DNA of 64,000 bases from Methylohalobius crimeensis 10Ki (GCF_000421465.1 NZ_ATXB01000001.1:1612001-1676000), one strand, 5' to 3'; shown: positions 26,871 to 35,797, numbered from the stretch's first letter. The notes: generated by a model from the letters alone, not told the origin. Program-made: numbers and translations.

Positions 26871-27070
26871 ACCGCGATCTCCAGGATTTTATCCTTTTCG
26901 GTCAAAGAAACCTCTTCCATGTCCACGGAAAGACAACCTTCCACGGCGTCATAGAGATTGCATAATAATTCCTCAAACGTCTCTCCCTGGGTGGCACAAC
27001 CCGGGATTGACGGAACTTCTGCCCAAAAACCGCCTTCTTCAGCTTGGTGGACCACAACTTTTAATTTCAT
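26867..27070 (-). CDS. hicB: HicB-family antitoxin
   Basis: 67 residues from the ATG at 27070. The sequence [20 protein letters not shown], then [16 protein letters not shown], is the typical HicB partial RNase H-like domain that binds HicA. It lacks an added helix-turn-helix domain, so it is the short form. The stop overlaps the start of hicA. The pair sits within the glycan locus between glycosyltransferase genes. Confidence 0.9.
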   Translation of the reverse strand: MKLKVVVHQAEEGGFWAEVPSIPGCATQGETFEELLCNLYDAVEGCLSVDMEEVSLTEKDKILEIAV

Positions 27071-27142
27071 GAGAATGTCCTCGTTCTTTTTCAAAAACTT
27101 GCACACGACACGAGTGCCGGCCGAGTTCGCTTGTCTGGGTAA

Positions 27143-27238
27143 TCATGCCTCGGCATGGTTCTTCAGAAATAGCTTAGCACCCAAAAACGGAAAAACATGG
27201 GTGGTGGCGTTGAAGCAGGGCATGATGACGGAGATCAT
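27143..27238 (-). pseudogene. 5' fragment of a GT2 glycosyltransferase
   Basis: An ATG overlapping the stop of the MqsA-type gene starts MISVIMPCFNATTHVFP and stops after 31 codons. The first eleven codons are almost identical in DNA to the start of the intact GT2 gene at 25728-26681 (KISVIMPCFNAA). The remainder has no family character, so only the promoter-proximal tip of a second copy has survived. Confidence 0.7.
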
Positions 27239-27459
27239 GCTGCCCATCGCAGGATCTCGATTTCCGTTCCTTTATGCCGGGATTCCTCTGCCAGTGTCAA
27301 AATCCGGTCGGTGATTTCCTCTGAAAGGTAGTATTCACCGCAGTTGTCACAAATATCAGCCGGTACATTCTTAATGATGATCGTGACTCCCTTCCCCTCC
27401 AGGGTGACCGTAGTACGCCCGGAGTGGAGTACGCCTGTTTTGCAGATGACACATTTCAT
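27235..27459 (-). CDS. MqsA-type (YgiT zinc finger) antitoxin-like protein
   Basis: 74 residues with two CxxC pairs, MKCVICKTGVLH and ICDNCGEYY, separated by a beta-rich segment (RTTVTLEGKGVTIIIKNVP). This is the YgiT-type zinc finger of MqsA-like antitoxins, without the C-terminal HTH of full-length MqsA. It lies directly after the DUF4258 gene (the start is 1 bp past its stop), the standard partner arrangement. It may bind and neutralise the DUF4258 protein. Confidence 0.82.
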   Translation of the reverse strand: MKCVICKTGVLHSGRTTVTLEGKGVTIIIKNVPADICDNCGEYYLSEEITDRILTLAEESRHKGTEIEILRWAA

Positions 27460-27744
27460 TTACGTCCTCCTGGTCTTGAAGTCGGCGGACCAGATCGAAG
27501 GGTCCGGTGGATAAGCGGTGACGACAAAGCAGATACGACTTTCCCAATCTTTGGCCACGACAACGTGGATGGGTCGTCCTTCGATCCATCCGAGTAACAA
27601 ACGACTGGGATATGGATGGTCATCAGGGTATTCTGTGATGGGCACACCATGTTCTATCACATTCAAGACTTCGTCTTTGGACAATCCCCGTTCGAACATA
27701 CGGGTTAGGGCATGGCCGCTGAAGCGTACTGCTGTACAATCCAT
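27460..27744 (-). CDS. DUF4258 protein, putative toxin partner
   Basis: 94 residues from the ATG at 27744; an ATG at 27771 would add nine residues and overlap the preceding glycosyltransferase. The family signature is VRFSGHALTRMFERGLSKDE, then VLNVIEHG and IHVVVAKDWESRICFVVTAYPP. This is the RelE-like or BrnT-like small fold commonly paired with a YgiT zinc-finger protein. RNase activity is inferred from that pairing and not demonstrated for the family as far as I recall. Confidence 0.8.
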   Translation of the reverse strand: MDCTAVRFSGHALTRMFERGLSKDEVLNVIEHGVPITEYPDDHPYPSRLLLGWIEGRPIHVVVAKDWESRICFVVTAYPPDPSIWSADFKTRRT

Positions 27745-27748
27745 AAAT

Positions 27749-28918
27749 TTAAAGTCTAGCACTCCCGGCATAGAATGGAAGCGCTGGCTTCACCACCCGT
27801 TCCCAGGAAAATCCGCGCGCAAACTCGCGGCAGGCTTCGCGTTCGAAGCGGGTCTCGCCGCACAAGAAAGACGCCAGGGCCGTGGCGATGGCTTTGGTTT
27901 CGGGCGTTTCCACGAAAAAGCCGCTTTCACCTTCGGCCACCGCTTCCGCGGCGCCGGCCAGTCTTGCGGCCAGCGAAGGGACACCGCAAGCGGCGGCTTC
28001 CAGGTAAACCAAGCCGAATCCCTCGTGACTGGTGGGTAAAATCGACGAGGTCAAAATAAATAAATCGGATTGACGCAGTTTTTCCCGCAAATCTTCTCGA
28101 TCCATGCGACCGGCGAAGGAGACCCGATTTTGGAGGTTCAGCGATTTCGTCAACGCCTCCAGTTCCGACTTTTCTCGGCCATCGCCGACAATGGTGTAGT
28201 GAAATTCGTATTGCCTCAGATCGGCCAAGGCGTGCAGTACCCGGTGGATGTTTTTGCGAGGTTCGGACAATCGGGTGATGCTGATCAGCCGGATCGGTCT
28301 GTGACGGTCTGCGTCGCATAACGGCAGCGAAAGAAAAAAAGGGTCGACCCCCACCAATGCGGGCAAGGTTTTGCCGCGGCAAGCGGGGATTGTTTCCAGC
28401 AGGACCTTTTCCGTGTAGTGGCTGTTGGTCAGGATACAGGCGGCTTTCGGCAGCCAGCGTCGGAGCTTGGCGGTGGTGTCCATCCGCCATGCGTTTTCCA
28501 TTCGGCGCCAGGGGACTTCCCAACGCCAAAAAGGTCCGAATCGATAAAGGGCCGGTGCGCTCACCGGAAAGTAGGCGCGGAGAAAATCATTGCCGTGTAC
28601 CGAAACGACGACGGGTTTTTCCGTTTCTTCGGCCATCCAGGCATACGCGGCATTCATCGCATGCCAGGCATCGATGCCGCGGTCTTTCAGCAGGGTTCGA
28701 TCCAGCACCCGGCGCAACTTCAATTCGGGGCGGATTTCAATCCTCGGCGGATGAATTTCCCCTTCGGGATGGCGCTTGGTGAAGAGGGTCACCGGATAGC
28801 CCCGATCGGAAAGCGCGCGGGCGTAACCTAGGGCGTAGTTCTCGACGCCGCCGATGTCGGGGGGGAATTCGGGGGATACGATACCGATGGATGGAAAATT
28901 CATAATTATTTTTTTCAA
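27749..28918 (-). CDS. glycosyltransferase family 4
   Basis: 389 residues. IGIVSPEFPPDIGGVENYAL at the N-terminus, with the donor half LTNSHYTEKVLLE, ISITRLSEPRKNIHRVL, YTIVGDGREKSELE and HEGFGLVYLEAAACGVPSLA. The start overlaps the stop of the upstream GT2 (ATGA). It is the first gene after the toxin-antitoxin patch and belongs to the same co-directional operon as the GT2 pair. Confidence 0.87.
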   Translation of the reverse strand: MKKIIMNFPSIGIVSPEFPPDIGGVENYALGYARALSDRGYPVTLFTKRHPEGEIHPPRIEIRPELKLRRVLDRTLLKDRGIDAWHAMNAAYAWMAEETEKPVVVSVHGNDFLRAYFPVSAPALYRFGPFWRWEVPWRRMENAWRMDTTAKLRRWLPKAACILTNSHYTEKVLLETIPACRGKTLPALVGVDPFFLSLPLCDADRHRPIRLISITRLSEPRKNIHRVLHALADLRQYEFHYTIVGDGREKSELEALTKSLNLQNRVSFAGRMDREDLREKLRQSDLFILTSSILPTSHEGFGLVYLEAAACGVPSLAARLAGAAEAVAEGESGFFVETPETKAIATALASFLCGETRFEREACREFARGFSWERVVKPALPFYAGSARL

Positions 28919-29919
28919 TTATTTTTTTTCCAGTGTTCTTGTAGCAACCAAATACTTGGAGGGCACTCGCCGAAGCGACGGAAAATATAATCCCTTATTC
29001 CAATCCTAACCGCTTTTTGTCTGGGATTTTGCCATATTGAAAGGTTTTCAAGTAAGTGCCAGTAAAAGTGTTTTGCTCGTTGTTCAGAACCTAGATAAGA
29101 AAAACTCATTTTTGGAAAAAATTGCCTGAGAGAACGAAAAATTAGTTTTTTCCACATTCCCATGCTTAAGTTTTTCTCTGCAAACAAAAGATGATTGCGG
29201 AAACTATAATACAAACGCATGGGAGAGGACTCGCTCCCAAAGGAGCTCGCGATTTTGTGCCATAGTCGAGCTTTTGGGACAATCAAACAAATATAGCCTG
29301 CTTTCCGTGCTCGAAAACACCAGTCAGACTCTTCACGTACTAGGAAGAATCGTTCATCAAATAGTCCAATATTAATTAATGCTTCTGATTTGATAAAAAA
29401 TGCCGCTCCGATAACCCCAGAAGCTTCGTATGCTTGTTTTTTTTCAAGTGTTGTATGTGGTTGTCCTTGTTTGTATTGAGAAAACAAAATCCTTTTTCGA
29501 TCAAAAAACTCCCCTGCGGTCCATATTATCTTTGGTTGGTCCATTTCGTAAACCACCGGCCCTAAAACTGCAGCATTAGGATGATTTTTGGAAGCTTCCA
29601 CCAAATAAGTTAGAGTGTCGGTTTCAAGTTTGGTGTCGTTATTGAGGATGAAAACAAATTCCGTTCCCTGATTCAGGGCGTAGCGTATCCCCACGTTATT
29701 TCCTCCGGCATAGCCCAGGTTACTTCCCGTCTCGATCAGATGAACTTTATTGAAACGCTCCCGAATAGCTTCTGCCGAACCATCCTCGGAACCGTTATCC
29801 ACTACGACCACTTTGAAGTTTGGATAATCCACTCGGTAAACAGAATCCAGGCATTCCAGAGTGTCGTCCTTACCGTTCCAGTTGAGAACAACGATAAAAA
29901 TCTTTGGGTGGACAGTCAC
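28915..29919 (-). CDS. glycosyltransferase family 2 (rhamnosyltransferase-like)
   Basis: 334 residues from a GTG. IFIVVLNWNGKDDTLECLDS, VVVVDNGSEDGS, GYAGGNNVGIRYAL, FILNNDTKLETDTL and FDERFFLVREESDWCFRA are those of GT2 enzymes of the WcaA/RfbN type. It shares strong similarity over about 245 residues with the next upstream gene (29934-30989), so the two arose by tandem duplication. Its C-terminus, unlike its sister's, looks like a normal GT2 tail. The DNA of this copy is more AT-rich than that of the sister. Confidence 0.86.
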   Translation of the reverse strand: MTVHPKIFIVVLNWNGKDDTLECLDSVYRVDYPNFKVVVVDNGSEDGSAEAIRERFNKVHLIETGSNLGYAGGNNVGIRYALNQGTEFVFILNNDTKLETDTLTYLVEASKNHPNAAVLGPVVYEMDQPKIIWTAGEFFDRKRILFSQYKQGQPHTTLEKKQAYEASGVIGAAFFIKSEALINIGLFDERFFLVREESDWCFRARKAGYICLIVPKARLWHKIASSFGSESSPMRLYYSFRNHLLFAEKNLSMGMWKKLIFRSLRQFFPKMSFSYLGSEQRAKHFYWHLLENLSIWQNPRQKAVRIGIRDYIFRRFGECPPSIWLLQEHWKKNN

Positions 29920-29933
29920 TTACAATAATCTCT

Positions 29934-30989
29934 TTAGTTTGGTAATCGCCACGTCAAGTGGCGCTCATATAAATGTTTAAAATAATTGGTTAATCGGTGC
30001 GAAAGTCTAATTTTTCTGGGGGGCAAACCAGCAAGGTGCTCTAAAGTTGAATCGAGTATCAGTTTAACGGCAGGCAGAGAATAGTTGTGTTTGATAAAAT
30101 CGTATCCACTTTTGGCAATCCGGTTATAAAGTTCGAAGCTATCCAACAACGCGCAGACCTGGCTTGCAAAGGATTCTGCATCGTCACCTATAAGGAGATC
30201 TCTGCCGACTACGACTCCGAAGCCTTCTGCCCGCTTGGGTAAGTTTTGCTCAGCGAACAAAAGTCGGTTGCGGGTGCTGAAGTAGGTCCTCAAAGGGGAG
30301 GATTCACTGCCGAAGGCGCTTCCCACTTTGTGCCACACGCTCGCCTGGGGAACGATCAGGCAGGAGTAACCGGCCCTGCGGGCACGAAAGCACCAGTCCG
30401 ACTCCTCATAGACCAGGAAATACCGCTCGTCGAACAGGCCGATGTCTCGAAGGGCGGAAGATCTTGTAAAAAAGGCCGCTCCAGTCACCCAATCTACCGT
30501 ACGACCGTCATCCTTATTTAAAACCGTTTCGGATTCTCCTTGTCTCAGGTGCACGCAGGTAAAGCCTTCACCAAAAGCTTCGCCAGCAGTCCAAATGGTC
30601 TCCGGCCGCTCCATTTCGTAAATCACGGGTCCCAAGACGGCGGCCTCCGGGTGTTTTTCCGCCGCCTGGACCAAGTGGGTTAAAACATCAGGGGCGACGG
30701 TGGTGTCGTTGTTGAGAACGAAAATATAATCGGCCTTATTATTCAAAGCATACTGAATACCAACATTATTTCCTCCGGCATAACCAAGATTTTTCCCGGT
30801 TTCGATCAGGTGAGCTTGGGGAAAAGCCTTGCGAATAGCTGGCACTGAATCGTCAGTCGAACCATTGTCCACCACGACGACATCGAAGTTGGGGTAGTCG
30901 ATTTTGAAAACAGAATCCAGGCAGGCAAGGGTGTCGTCCCGACCGTTCCAGTTGAGGATGATGATGGAAACTTTAGGTGGGGCGTTCAT
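29934..30989 (-). CDS. GT2 glycosyltransferase with a GT4-like C-terminal tail (chimera)
   Basis: 351 residues. Residues 1-250 are a full GT2 domain (SIIILNWNGRDDTLACLDS, VLNNDTTVAPDVL, FDERYFLVYEESDWCFRA). From about residue 254 the sequence changes to EGFGVVVGRDLLIGDDAESF, ASQVCALLDSFELYNRIA and YDFIKHNYSLPAVKLILD, which is the extreme C-terminus of a GT4/GT-B transferase. No GT4 catalytic core is present. It looks like an in-frame fusion of a GT2 gene with the 3' end of a lost GT4 gene. Its start overlaps the end of the upstream GT4 by 17 bp. Confidence 0.8.
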   Translation of the reverse strand: MNAPPKVSIIILNWNGRDDTLACLDSVFKIDYPNFDVVVVDNGSTDDSVPAIRKAFPQAHLIETGKNLGYAGGNNVGIQYALNNKADYIFVLNNDTTVAPDVLTHLVQAAEKHPEAAVLGPVIYEMERPETIWTAGEAFGEGFTCVHLRQGESETVLNKDDGRTVDWVTGAAFFTRSSALRDIGLFDERYFLVYEESDWCFRARRAGYSCLIVPQASVWHKVGSAFGSESSPLRTYFSTRNRLLFAEQNLPKRAEGFGVVVGRDLLIGDDAESFASQVCALLDSFELYNRIAKSGYDFIKHNYSLPAVKLILDSTLEHLAGLPPRKIRLSHRLTNYFKHLYERHLTWRLPN

Positions 30990-32148
30990 AGGTTCGAATC
31001 GCTTCTTCTATGATTTCGCTAATTTGATGGGCGTAAGTTTCAACCGTAAATTCCTTCTCTACCCGAAGGCGTCCTGCCTCACCAAAACGTCGGGCCAAGT
31101 CGGGTTGGTTCAAAAGTTTGAGCATGGCTTCTGCAATGGCTTGAGGATTTTTGGGTTCGACGATAAAACCTGTTTCCTCATCTGCGACTACCTCCTCCGG
31201 ACCGCCGCAGCGGGTGGCTACCACAGGCTTATAACTGGCCATTGCCTCGATGAGAGTAAGGCCGAAGCTTTCCTGTAAAGAAGTGGATACATGCACCTTG
31301 GCGGCGGCCAGGAGATTAGCCACGTCACTGCGGAAACCCAAGATATGGAAACAGTCATTCAAACGTGCTTGTTTAAGTAGGTCGCGAATATTTTTCTCAA
31401 GTACCGGATCGTTAGTGCTCCCGGCAAGAAGAAAATGCACATCCGGTCTTTGTCGGTGGATCATGACAGCGGCGCGTGCGAAGTCTATAGGGGACTTTCT
31501 TTTAGAAATACCACCGACGAAGGTAACTAATGACGCGTTCTGGGGGATGCCTAACTCCATATACACCCGCTTACCGTCGCCACTACGGAATGCTGCTAAA
31601 TTAACTCCATTAGAAACGGTGCGGACTTTTTCGGATCCATGAAATCGATTATCGGCCAAGGCCTTGGAGGGGGTAATGATACGGTCAGATAAGCTCAAGG
31701 TAATGCGATCGATCCAAGTGGTAGGAAAATAACAGCGCAGATCGGCATTGCCACGTAAATGCTCGTGAATATGCCAAACATGGGGGATGCCGGCACGGCG
31801 GGCGGCCAAGGCGCCCTCTAGAATCGTGGAGGTATTGGTATAAACCAGGTCGATTTTCTCACGTTCAATCAAGCTAAGTAGAGACCACAGGCGGTTGCGT
31901 AGACCGGGAAGATACTTGAACGGATGATTCCATGATGCGCGGTGGCGCGAGGGAATCCAACGGTCCAAAAAGCGGACCATATAATAAACGTTTTCCTGTT
32001 TAAGTTTTTCTTCCATCGGTCCACGCCAGGGAAGCACGATAAGGGGCTTGAAGCGATTGAGATCGAGGTGGGTGACCAGTTCCAAAAGACATCGCTCGGC
32101 GCCTTTGAGATCGTTGTCATGAGAGAGAAATAACACCTTAACCTGCAT
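30973..32148 (-). CDS. glycosyltransferase family 4
   Basis: 391 residues. VLFLSHDNDLKGAERCLLEL, HVWHIHEHLRGNADLR, RTVSNGVNLAAFRSGDG, FVGGISKRKSPIDFARA and QESFGLTLIEAMASYKPVVA give the GT4 pattern. It overlaps both neighbours by 11-17 bp, so it is firmly within the operon. The base composition is intermediate between the GC-rich downstream and AT-rich upstream genes. Confidence 0.87.
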   Translation of the reverse strand: MQVKVLFLSHDNDLKGAERCLLELVTHLDLNRFKPLIVLPWRGPMEEKLKQENVYYMVRFLDRWIPSRHRASWNHPFKYLPGLRNRLWSLLSLIEREKIDLVYTNTSTILEGALAARRAGIPHVWHIHEHLRGNADLRCYFPTTWIDRITLSLSDRIITPSKALADNRFHGSEKVRTVSNGVNLAAFRSGDGKRVYMELGIPQNASLVTFVGGISKRKSPIDFARAAVMIHRQRPDVHFLLAGSTNDPVLEKNIRDLLKQARLNDCFHILGFRSDVANLLAAAKVHVSTSLQESFGLTLIEAMASYKPVVATRCGGPEEVVADEETGFIVEPKNPQAIAEAMLKLLNQPDLARRFGEAGRLRVEKEFTVETYAHQISEIIEEAIRTYERPT

Positions 32149-33475
32149 GGATATTAGTTAATATATCAGTTAATATGTTATCCAATTTTTTGGTCAATAC
32201 ACGCCTGTGATAATCCCTGGTTTCGGGGCGTTCAACATGAAAAGGGAGTTTATTCTGTTTCCATAAGCTATAAATTAAAATAATTTGATTTTCGATTGAG
32301 CAAGTATCATTAATATCTGCTACGAATACATTGTTTTTTATTTTTTCGAAAAAATAAAACGTTGCGCTGTCCAAAGAGCATAAAACTAGAATTGGTTTCC
32401 CAATAGCGATATATTCGAAAATTTTGCCCGCGTAACTTCTTTTTTCTTTTTCTCCTGTTATCAGTACTAGGACATCAGAACATTTAAGACTCTCTAAGTT
32501 TTCTAGATGGGAAATATATCCATGCAATTTAATCCAGGACTTATCTAAAATAGGTTTGTAAAGTTCTGACTGATATCCGATTATGTTAAAAACAATCTCT
32601 TCGCCAATTTTATCTGTATTTATTAAATTTGAAATGGCATTAACTAGTGTTAAAGGAGACCTTTCCTTTGGAAGAACTCCGGAAAACGTTAAATTTAGAA
32701 CACCTGATGAACGCTGTAGATGGCTTTCAATATTCTCTATAACGTGACCATTGGTTAAGGTCATAAAGTCATCTATGCATCTATTTATTTGACGTGCTGT
32801 ATCGCGCCCAATAAATGGAGTAGTAGCAAGGATCTTATTTGGTTGTGATAAAGTAATTTTTTCAAGGATCAAGTCAATACGTTTATAAAGTATAGAAGGA
32901 TATTTTTTTAATGGACTTAACGTCCACTCATCTCTCAAATCAGCGACCCACGGTATACCTCTGCTTTTTGCTAATAAACACCCGGCAAGATGTGTTGTGG
33001 GGGGAGGTGATGTTGAAAATATAATATCCGGTTGGTCGGATTTAATAATGTGATATCCATGCCATAAAAGTCTTGGTAAGCAACCAATAAGATCATCTGG
33101 GATATTCAAGATTCTTATGATCGGGCGAAATGAGGTTCTTGTGATTTTTGATATTTTATTGTTGATTTTCCATGCCAATGGAATTTTGGAAAAAAAACTG
33201 GCGATCTTACGGTCGATTTTGGTGCACCAATTGTATAAAGATTGATTGGCTTTTGGATCATTTACACGTATAACTTTAGTGCTTTCATGAACATGATCTA
33301 ATAGTGATGTGTCATGTATGAAATAATCGTCTGCTTCTGTTGTGAGCACCACGCATTGCCAACCAAGCTCGCTTAAGTATTTAGAGAAAAATAAAGGGCG
33401 CTGTACGCCGCTCCCCCCATGAGGGGGGAAGCATTGAGTTATTATCAGGATTTTTTTCTTTTTAATATCGCGCAT
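32138..33475 (-). CDS. glycosyltransferase (GT4-like), AT-rich
   Basis: 445 residues. The start KILIITQCFPPHGGSGVQRP resembles GT4 enzymes of the WbuB type, with IPWVADLRDEWTLSPLKKYP, NLTFSGVLPKERSPLTLVNA and AGKIFEYIAIGKPILVLC in the donor half. The DNA is distinctly AT-rich (Lys, Asn and Ile codons abound) compared with most of the window, which suggests acquisition from another genome together with the methyltransferase and the wzt 3' half. The reading frame is complete and undamaged. Confidence 0.8.
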   Translation of the reverse strand: MRDIKKKKILIITQCFPPHGGSGVQRPLFFSKYLSELGWQCVVLTTEADDYFIHDTSLLDHVHESTKVIRVNDPKANQSLYNWCTKIDRKIASFFSKIPLAWKINNKISKITRTSFRPIIRILNIPDDLIGCLPRLLWHGYHIIKSDQPDIIFSTSPPPTTHLAGCLLAKSRGIPWVADLRDEWTLSPLKKYPSILYKRIDLILEKITLSQPNKILATTPFIGRDTARQINRCIDDFMTLTNGHVIENIESHLQRSSGVLNLTFSGVLPKERSPLTLVNAISNLINTDKIGEEIVFNIIGYQSELYKPILDKSWIKLHGYISHLENLESLKCSDVLVLITGEKEKRSYAGKIFEYIAIGKPILVLCSLDSATFYFFEKIKNNVFVADINDTCSIENQIILIYSLWKQNKLPFHVERPETRDYHRRVLTKKLDNILTDILTNIHAG

Positions 33476-34239
33476 TGGTGTCCTTGTTGAATCGTCTCTA
33501 GATCGAAATCATGATATTGATTCATCCATTGATCTACAATTTCCTTTTCCTCCTGGCGGCAGTAATCATCTAATACAATTACTGCATTATCTGAAATATA
33601 GTTGTAAATTATTGGAAGGGCGGGAAGTCTTGCGTGTTTACATGTATTTGCCGGCGGTCCATCAACAATAATTAAATCGGGTCTATTATCTATTAATGAT
33701 TTCGGTAGGTTTTTATAGTAAACAAATTCTTTGTTTGATAAATTAATTTTTTCTAGTGGTAGATGTATAAAATCTATATCGTTGTTTAAATTATTTAATT
33801 TAGCATTAACTTTTGTAGCTTCTAAGTATTTTATATCATGGTCTATTGCAATATGCTTGGGTGAGTAGCCAAGTATTTTTGCGATCTTTCCTATTAAAAT
33901 TGTTGAGCTGCCTGAACCAATTTCCAATATGCACTTTGGTTTATGTATTGATAAGTGCTGTACGATAAACTTGGCAAGATGGCTATCTATTGACCAGTCT
34001 CCAAAAAAGACAGGATAGTTTAAATCCAAAGCTAATAATGATGAACTGTTTTGGATCTCAACCGATTTTTCATGAATTAGGTTTGCTAGATTATCCTGTT
34101 TGGCCGTTGCTTTTAGTAGTTTGCTTTCTATTTTTTCAAAACGCCTATCTTGATCACAAAATCTATATTTAAGCTTCAGGCCTATGTATATTTGTATACT
34201 GATTAAAATGATAAGTAATATAAATATTATCCAAAACAT
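33445..34239 (-). CDS. membrane-anchored class I SAM methyltransferase-like protein
   Basis: 264 residues. An N-terminal membrane anchor (IIFILLIILISIQIYIGL) is followed by a short coiled region and a Rossmann methyltransferase core: KCILEIGSGSSTILIGKIA (motif I, near residue 103), HIAIDHDIKYLEAT (acidic ribose contact) and PDLIIVDGPP (motif IV-like, near 190). The class resembles glycan O-methyltransferases beside ABC-exported polysaccharides, where terminal methylation can stop chain growth; that role is inferred. It is AT-rich and overlaps both neighbouring genes. Confidence 0.78.
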   Translation of the reverse strand: MFWIIFILLIILISIQIYIGLKLKYRFCDQDRRFEKIESKLLKATAKQDNLANLIHEKSVEIQNSSSLLALDLNYPVFFGDWSIDSHLAKFIVQHLSIHKPKCILEIGSGSSTILIGKIAKILGYSPKHIAIDHDIKYLEATKVNAKLNNLNNDIDFIHLPLEKINLSNKEFVYYKNLPKSLIDNRPDLIIVDGPPANTCKHARLPALPIIYNYISDNAVIVLDDYCRQEEKEIVDQWMNQYHDFDLETIQQGHQCAILKRKKS

Positions 34240-35516
34240 TGACTGTTTTCCCTTGAGGATGCATCAAAACTTTTTATAGTATTGTTTTCTTGCCCAAAAT
34301 GCCATTCTGTTTGTATATGAACTATGCCTAGTTGAGGCAAATGTGACTTTGGTACTTCGTTTGCATTAACTGTGAATGTAGATAACATTTCACCATAAAA
34401 AAGCTCGCGTGGAGTACTGTCAAGAATACCTAGTCTTAACGCATATACTCCAGGCATAAGCGGAAGATAGGGTATATGGCATTCAAATATATTCATTCCA
34501 GCAGTAATGTCAGGGCGATCGGAAATGTGACCATTACCCATCGAGGATATATAAAAAAAGTCGGTAGTATGGAATCCAAAAATTATTTCAGGTTTTCGAA
34601 CCGACCGCTTGGCAGTAAATGTACAACGAATATTTACCGGGCTCCCCATTGGGATTTCCGTTATCTCCTCCCCATATTGATCATATAAAGCTAGAGAATT
34701 TAACTCTATTTCTCCAGTTTTACGGATGTGTCTGCTGTCAGCTTGATGAGCGACAAGTTGTGCTGAAATTTTTTCGTTACTTTGTTGATAGAACTGTTCA
34801 CACACCGTGGTTTTATGTCCATCTATTAGGATCTTTCCATGATCAAGGAGAATCGCACGACTACAGAGACGTTCAATTTGACGAATATTGTGACTTACAA
34901 TTAATACAGTCTTTCCTTGTCGGCTGATCATCTCTTCCATCCGGTCAAAACACTTCCTCTGAAACGCCAGGTCTCCTACTGCCAAAACTTCGTCGATAAT
35001 CAAAATCTCCGCGTCTAAACTGGTGGCGATAGAGAATCCCAATTTAACTTTCATTCCTGAGCTATAACGCTTCACCGGTGTGTCGATGAATTGCTCCAGT
35101 TCGGAAAATTCGATGATCTCATCCAATTTCCGGCGGATGACTTTCTTGGGAATCCCCAGGATGGAGGCGTTGAGATAAATGTTCTCTCGCCCGGTCAGTT
35201 CCGGGTTGATGCCGGCGCCCACCTCGATCAAGGGGGCGACGCTGCCGTGTACCGCCACCTTGCCAGATGTGGGCTTGGTGACTTGGGCCAAGACCTTGAG
35301 CAGGGTGGACTTGCCCGCGCCGTTGTGGCCGATGATGCCGACCACTTCCCCTTCCTCGATGGTGAAGTTGACATCGTCCAGTGCTAGGAATCGTTCGCGT
35401 TGAGCGCGGGGTTTTCGCCGCACCCAGTTGAAGGCGTTGGTCAGGTTGTCCTTGATTCCGGTAATCGCGCCCAGGCGGTATTCCTTGGTCAGGTGTTCGA
35501 CTTCGATGATTGGCAT
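34227..35516 (-). CDS. wzt: ABC transporter ATP-binding protein with Wzt-type C-terminal domain
   Basis: 429 residues. Walker A GIIGHNGAGKSTLLKVLA (near residue 62), signature RYSSGMKVKLGFSIA (near 152), Walker B AEILIIDEVLAVGD (near 170) and the H-loop in VLIVSHNIRQIERL. After about residue 250 comes a beta-sandwich domain of the Wzt C-terminal type that reads the export signal of the polysaccharide. Base composition shifts from GC-rich in the 5' 500-550 bp to AT-rich in the rest, as if the substrate-reading half had been exchanged with the AT-rich neighbours. It should pair with the permease at 36636-37454. Confidence 0.92.
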   Translation of the reverse strand: MPIIEVEHLTKEYRLGAITGIKDNLTNAFNWVRRKPRAQRERFLALDDVNFTIEEGEVVGIIGHNGAGKSTLLKVLAQVTKPTSGKVAVHGSVAPLIEVGAGINPELTGRENIYLNASILGIPKKVIRRKLDEIIEFSELEQFIDTPVKRYSSGMKVKLGFSIATSLDAEILIIDEVLAVGDLAFQRKCFDRMEEMISRQGKTVLIVSHNIRQIERLCSRAILLDHGKILIDGHKTTVCEQFYQQSNEKISAQLVAHQADSRHIRKTGEIELNSLALYDQYGEEITEIPMGSPVNIRCTFTAKRSVRKPEIIFGFHTTDFFYISSMGNGHISDRPDITAGMNIFECHIPYLPLMPGVYALRLGILDSTPRELFYGEMLSTFTVNANEVPKSHLPQLGIVHIQTEWHFGQENNTIKSFDASSRENSQCFG

Positions 35517-35797
35517 GGACTGTCCAAAGTTATTGCTGTGAAAAATGGGAGGTGGTTGAGTACGTCGACTTTTAAACCTAGCAGGTTTCGCAATTCCAAG
35601 CGGATTGCACCAATGTCCATCAAGGTCGTTTCCGGGGTGGTGTCCACCAGCAAGTCCAAGTCGCTATCTTCGCGATCGTTGCCCTTTAAGACTGAACCGA
35701 AGATTCTTGCGTTCGCAGCATGATGTCTGGCAACAATCTGCCGAATGGCCTTTCTGTGCTGTTCCAACGCTTTGGATGGTCGGAGGGGCATATGCAT
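35489..35797 (-). CDS. MNT-type nucleotidyltransferase (MntA-like), possibly 3'-truncated
   Basis: 102 residues. The minimal nucleotidyltransferase motif is ARIFGSVLKGNDREDSDLDL, near residues 30-50, with the paired Asp metal ligands. Up to LLGLKVDVLNHL it follows the family; the last 20 residues are unlike usual MNT ends and run 28 bp into the wzt start, so the gene may have been cut at the wzt junction. MNT proteins typically neutralise HEPN toxins by AMPylation. The nearest HEPN gene is at 35959-36348. Confidence 0.72.
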   Translation of the reverse strand: MHMPLRPSKALEQHRKAIRQIVARHHAANARIFGSVLKGNDREDSDLDLLVDTTPETTLMDIGAIRLELRNLLGLKVDVLNHLPFFTAITLDSPCQSSKSNT

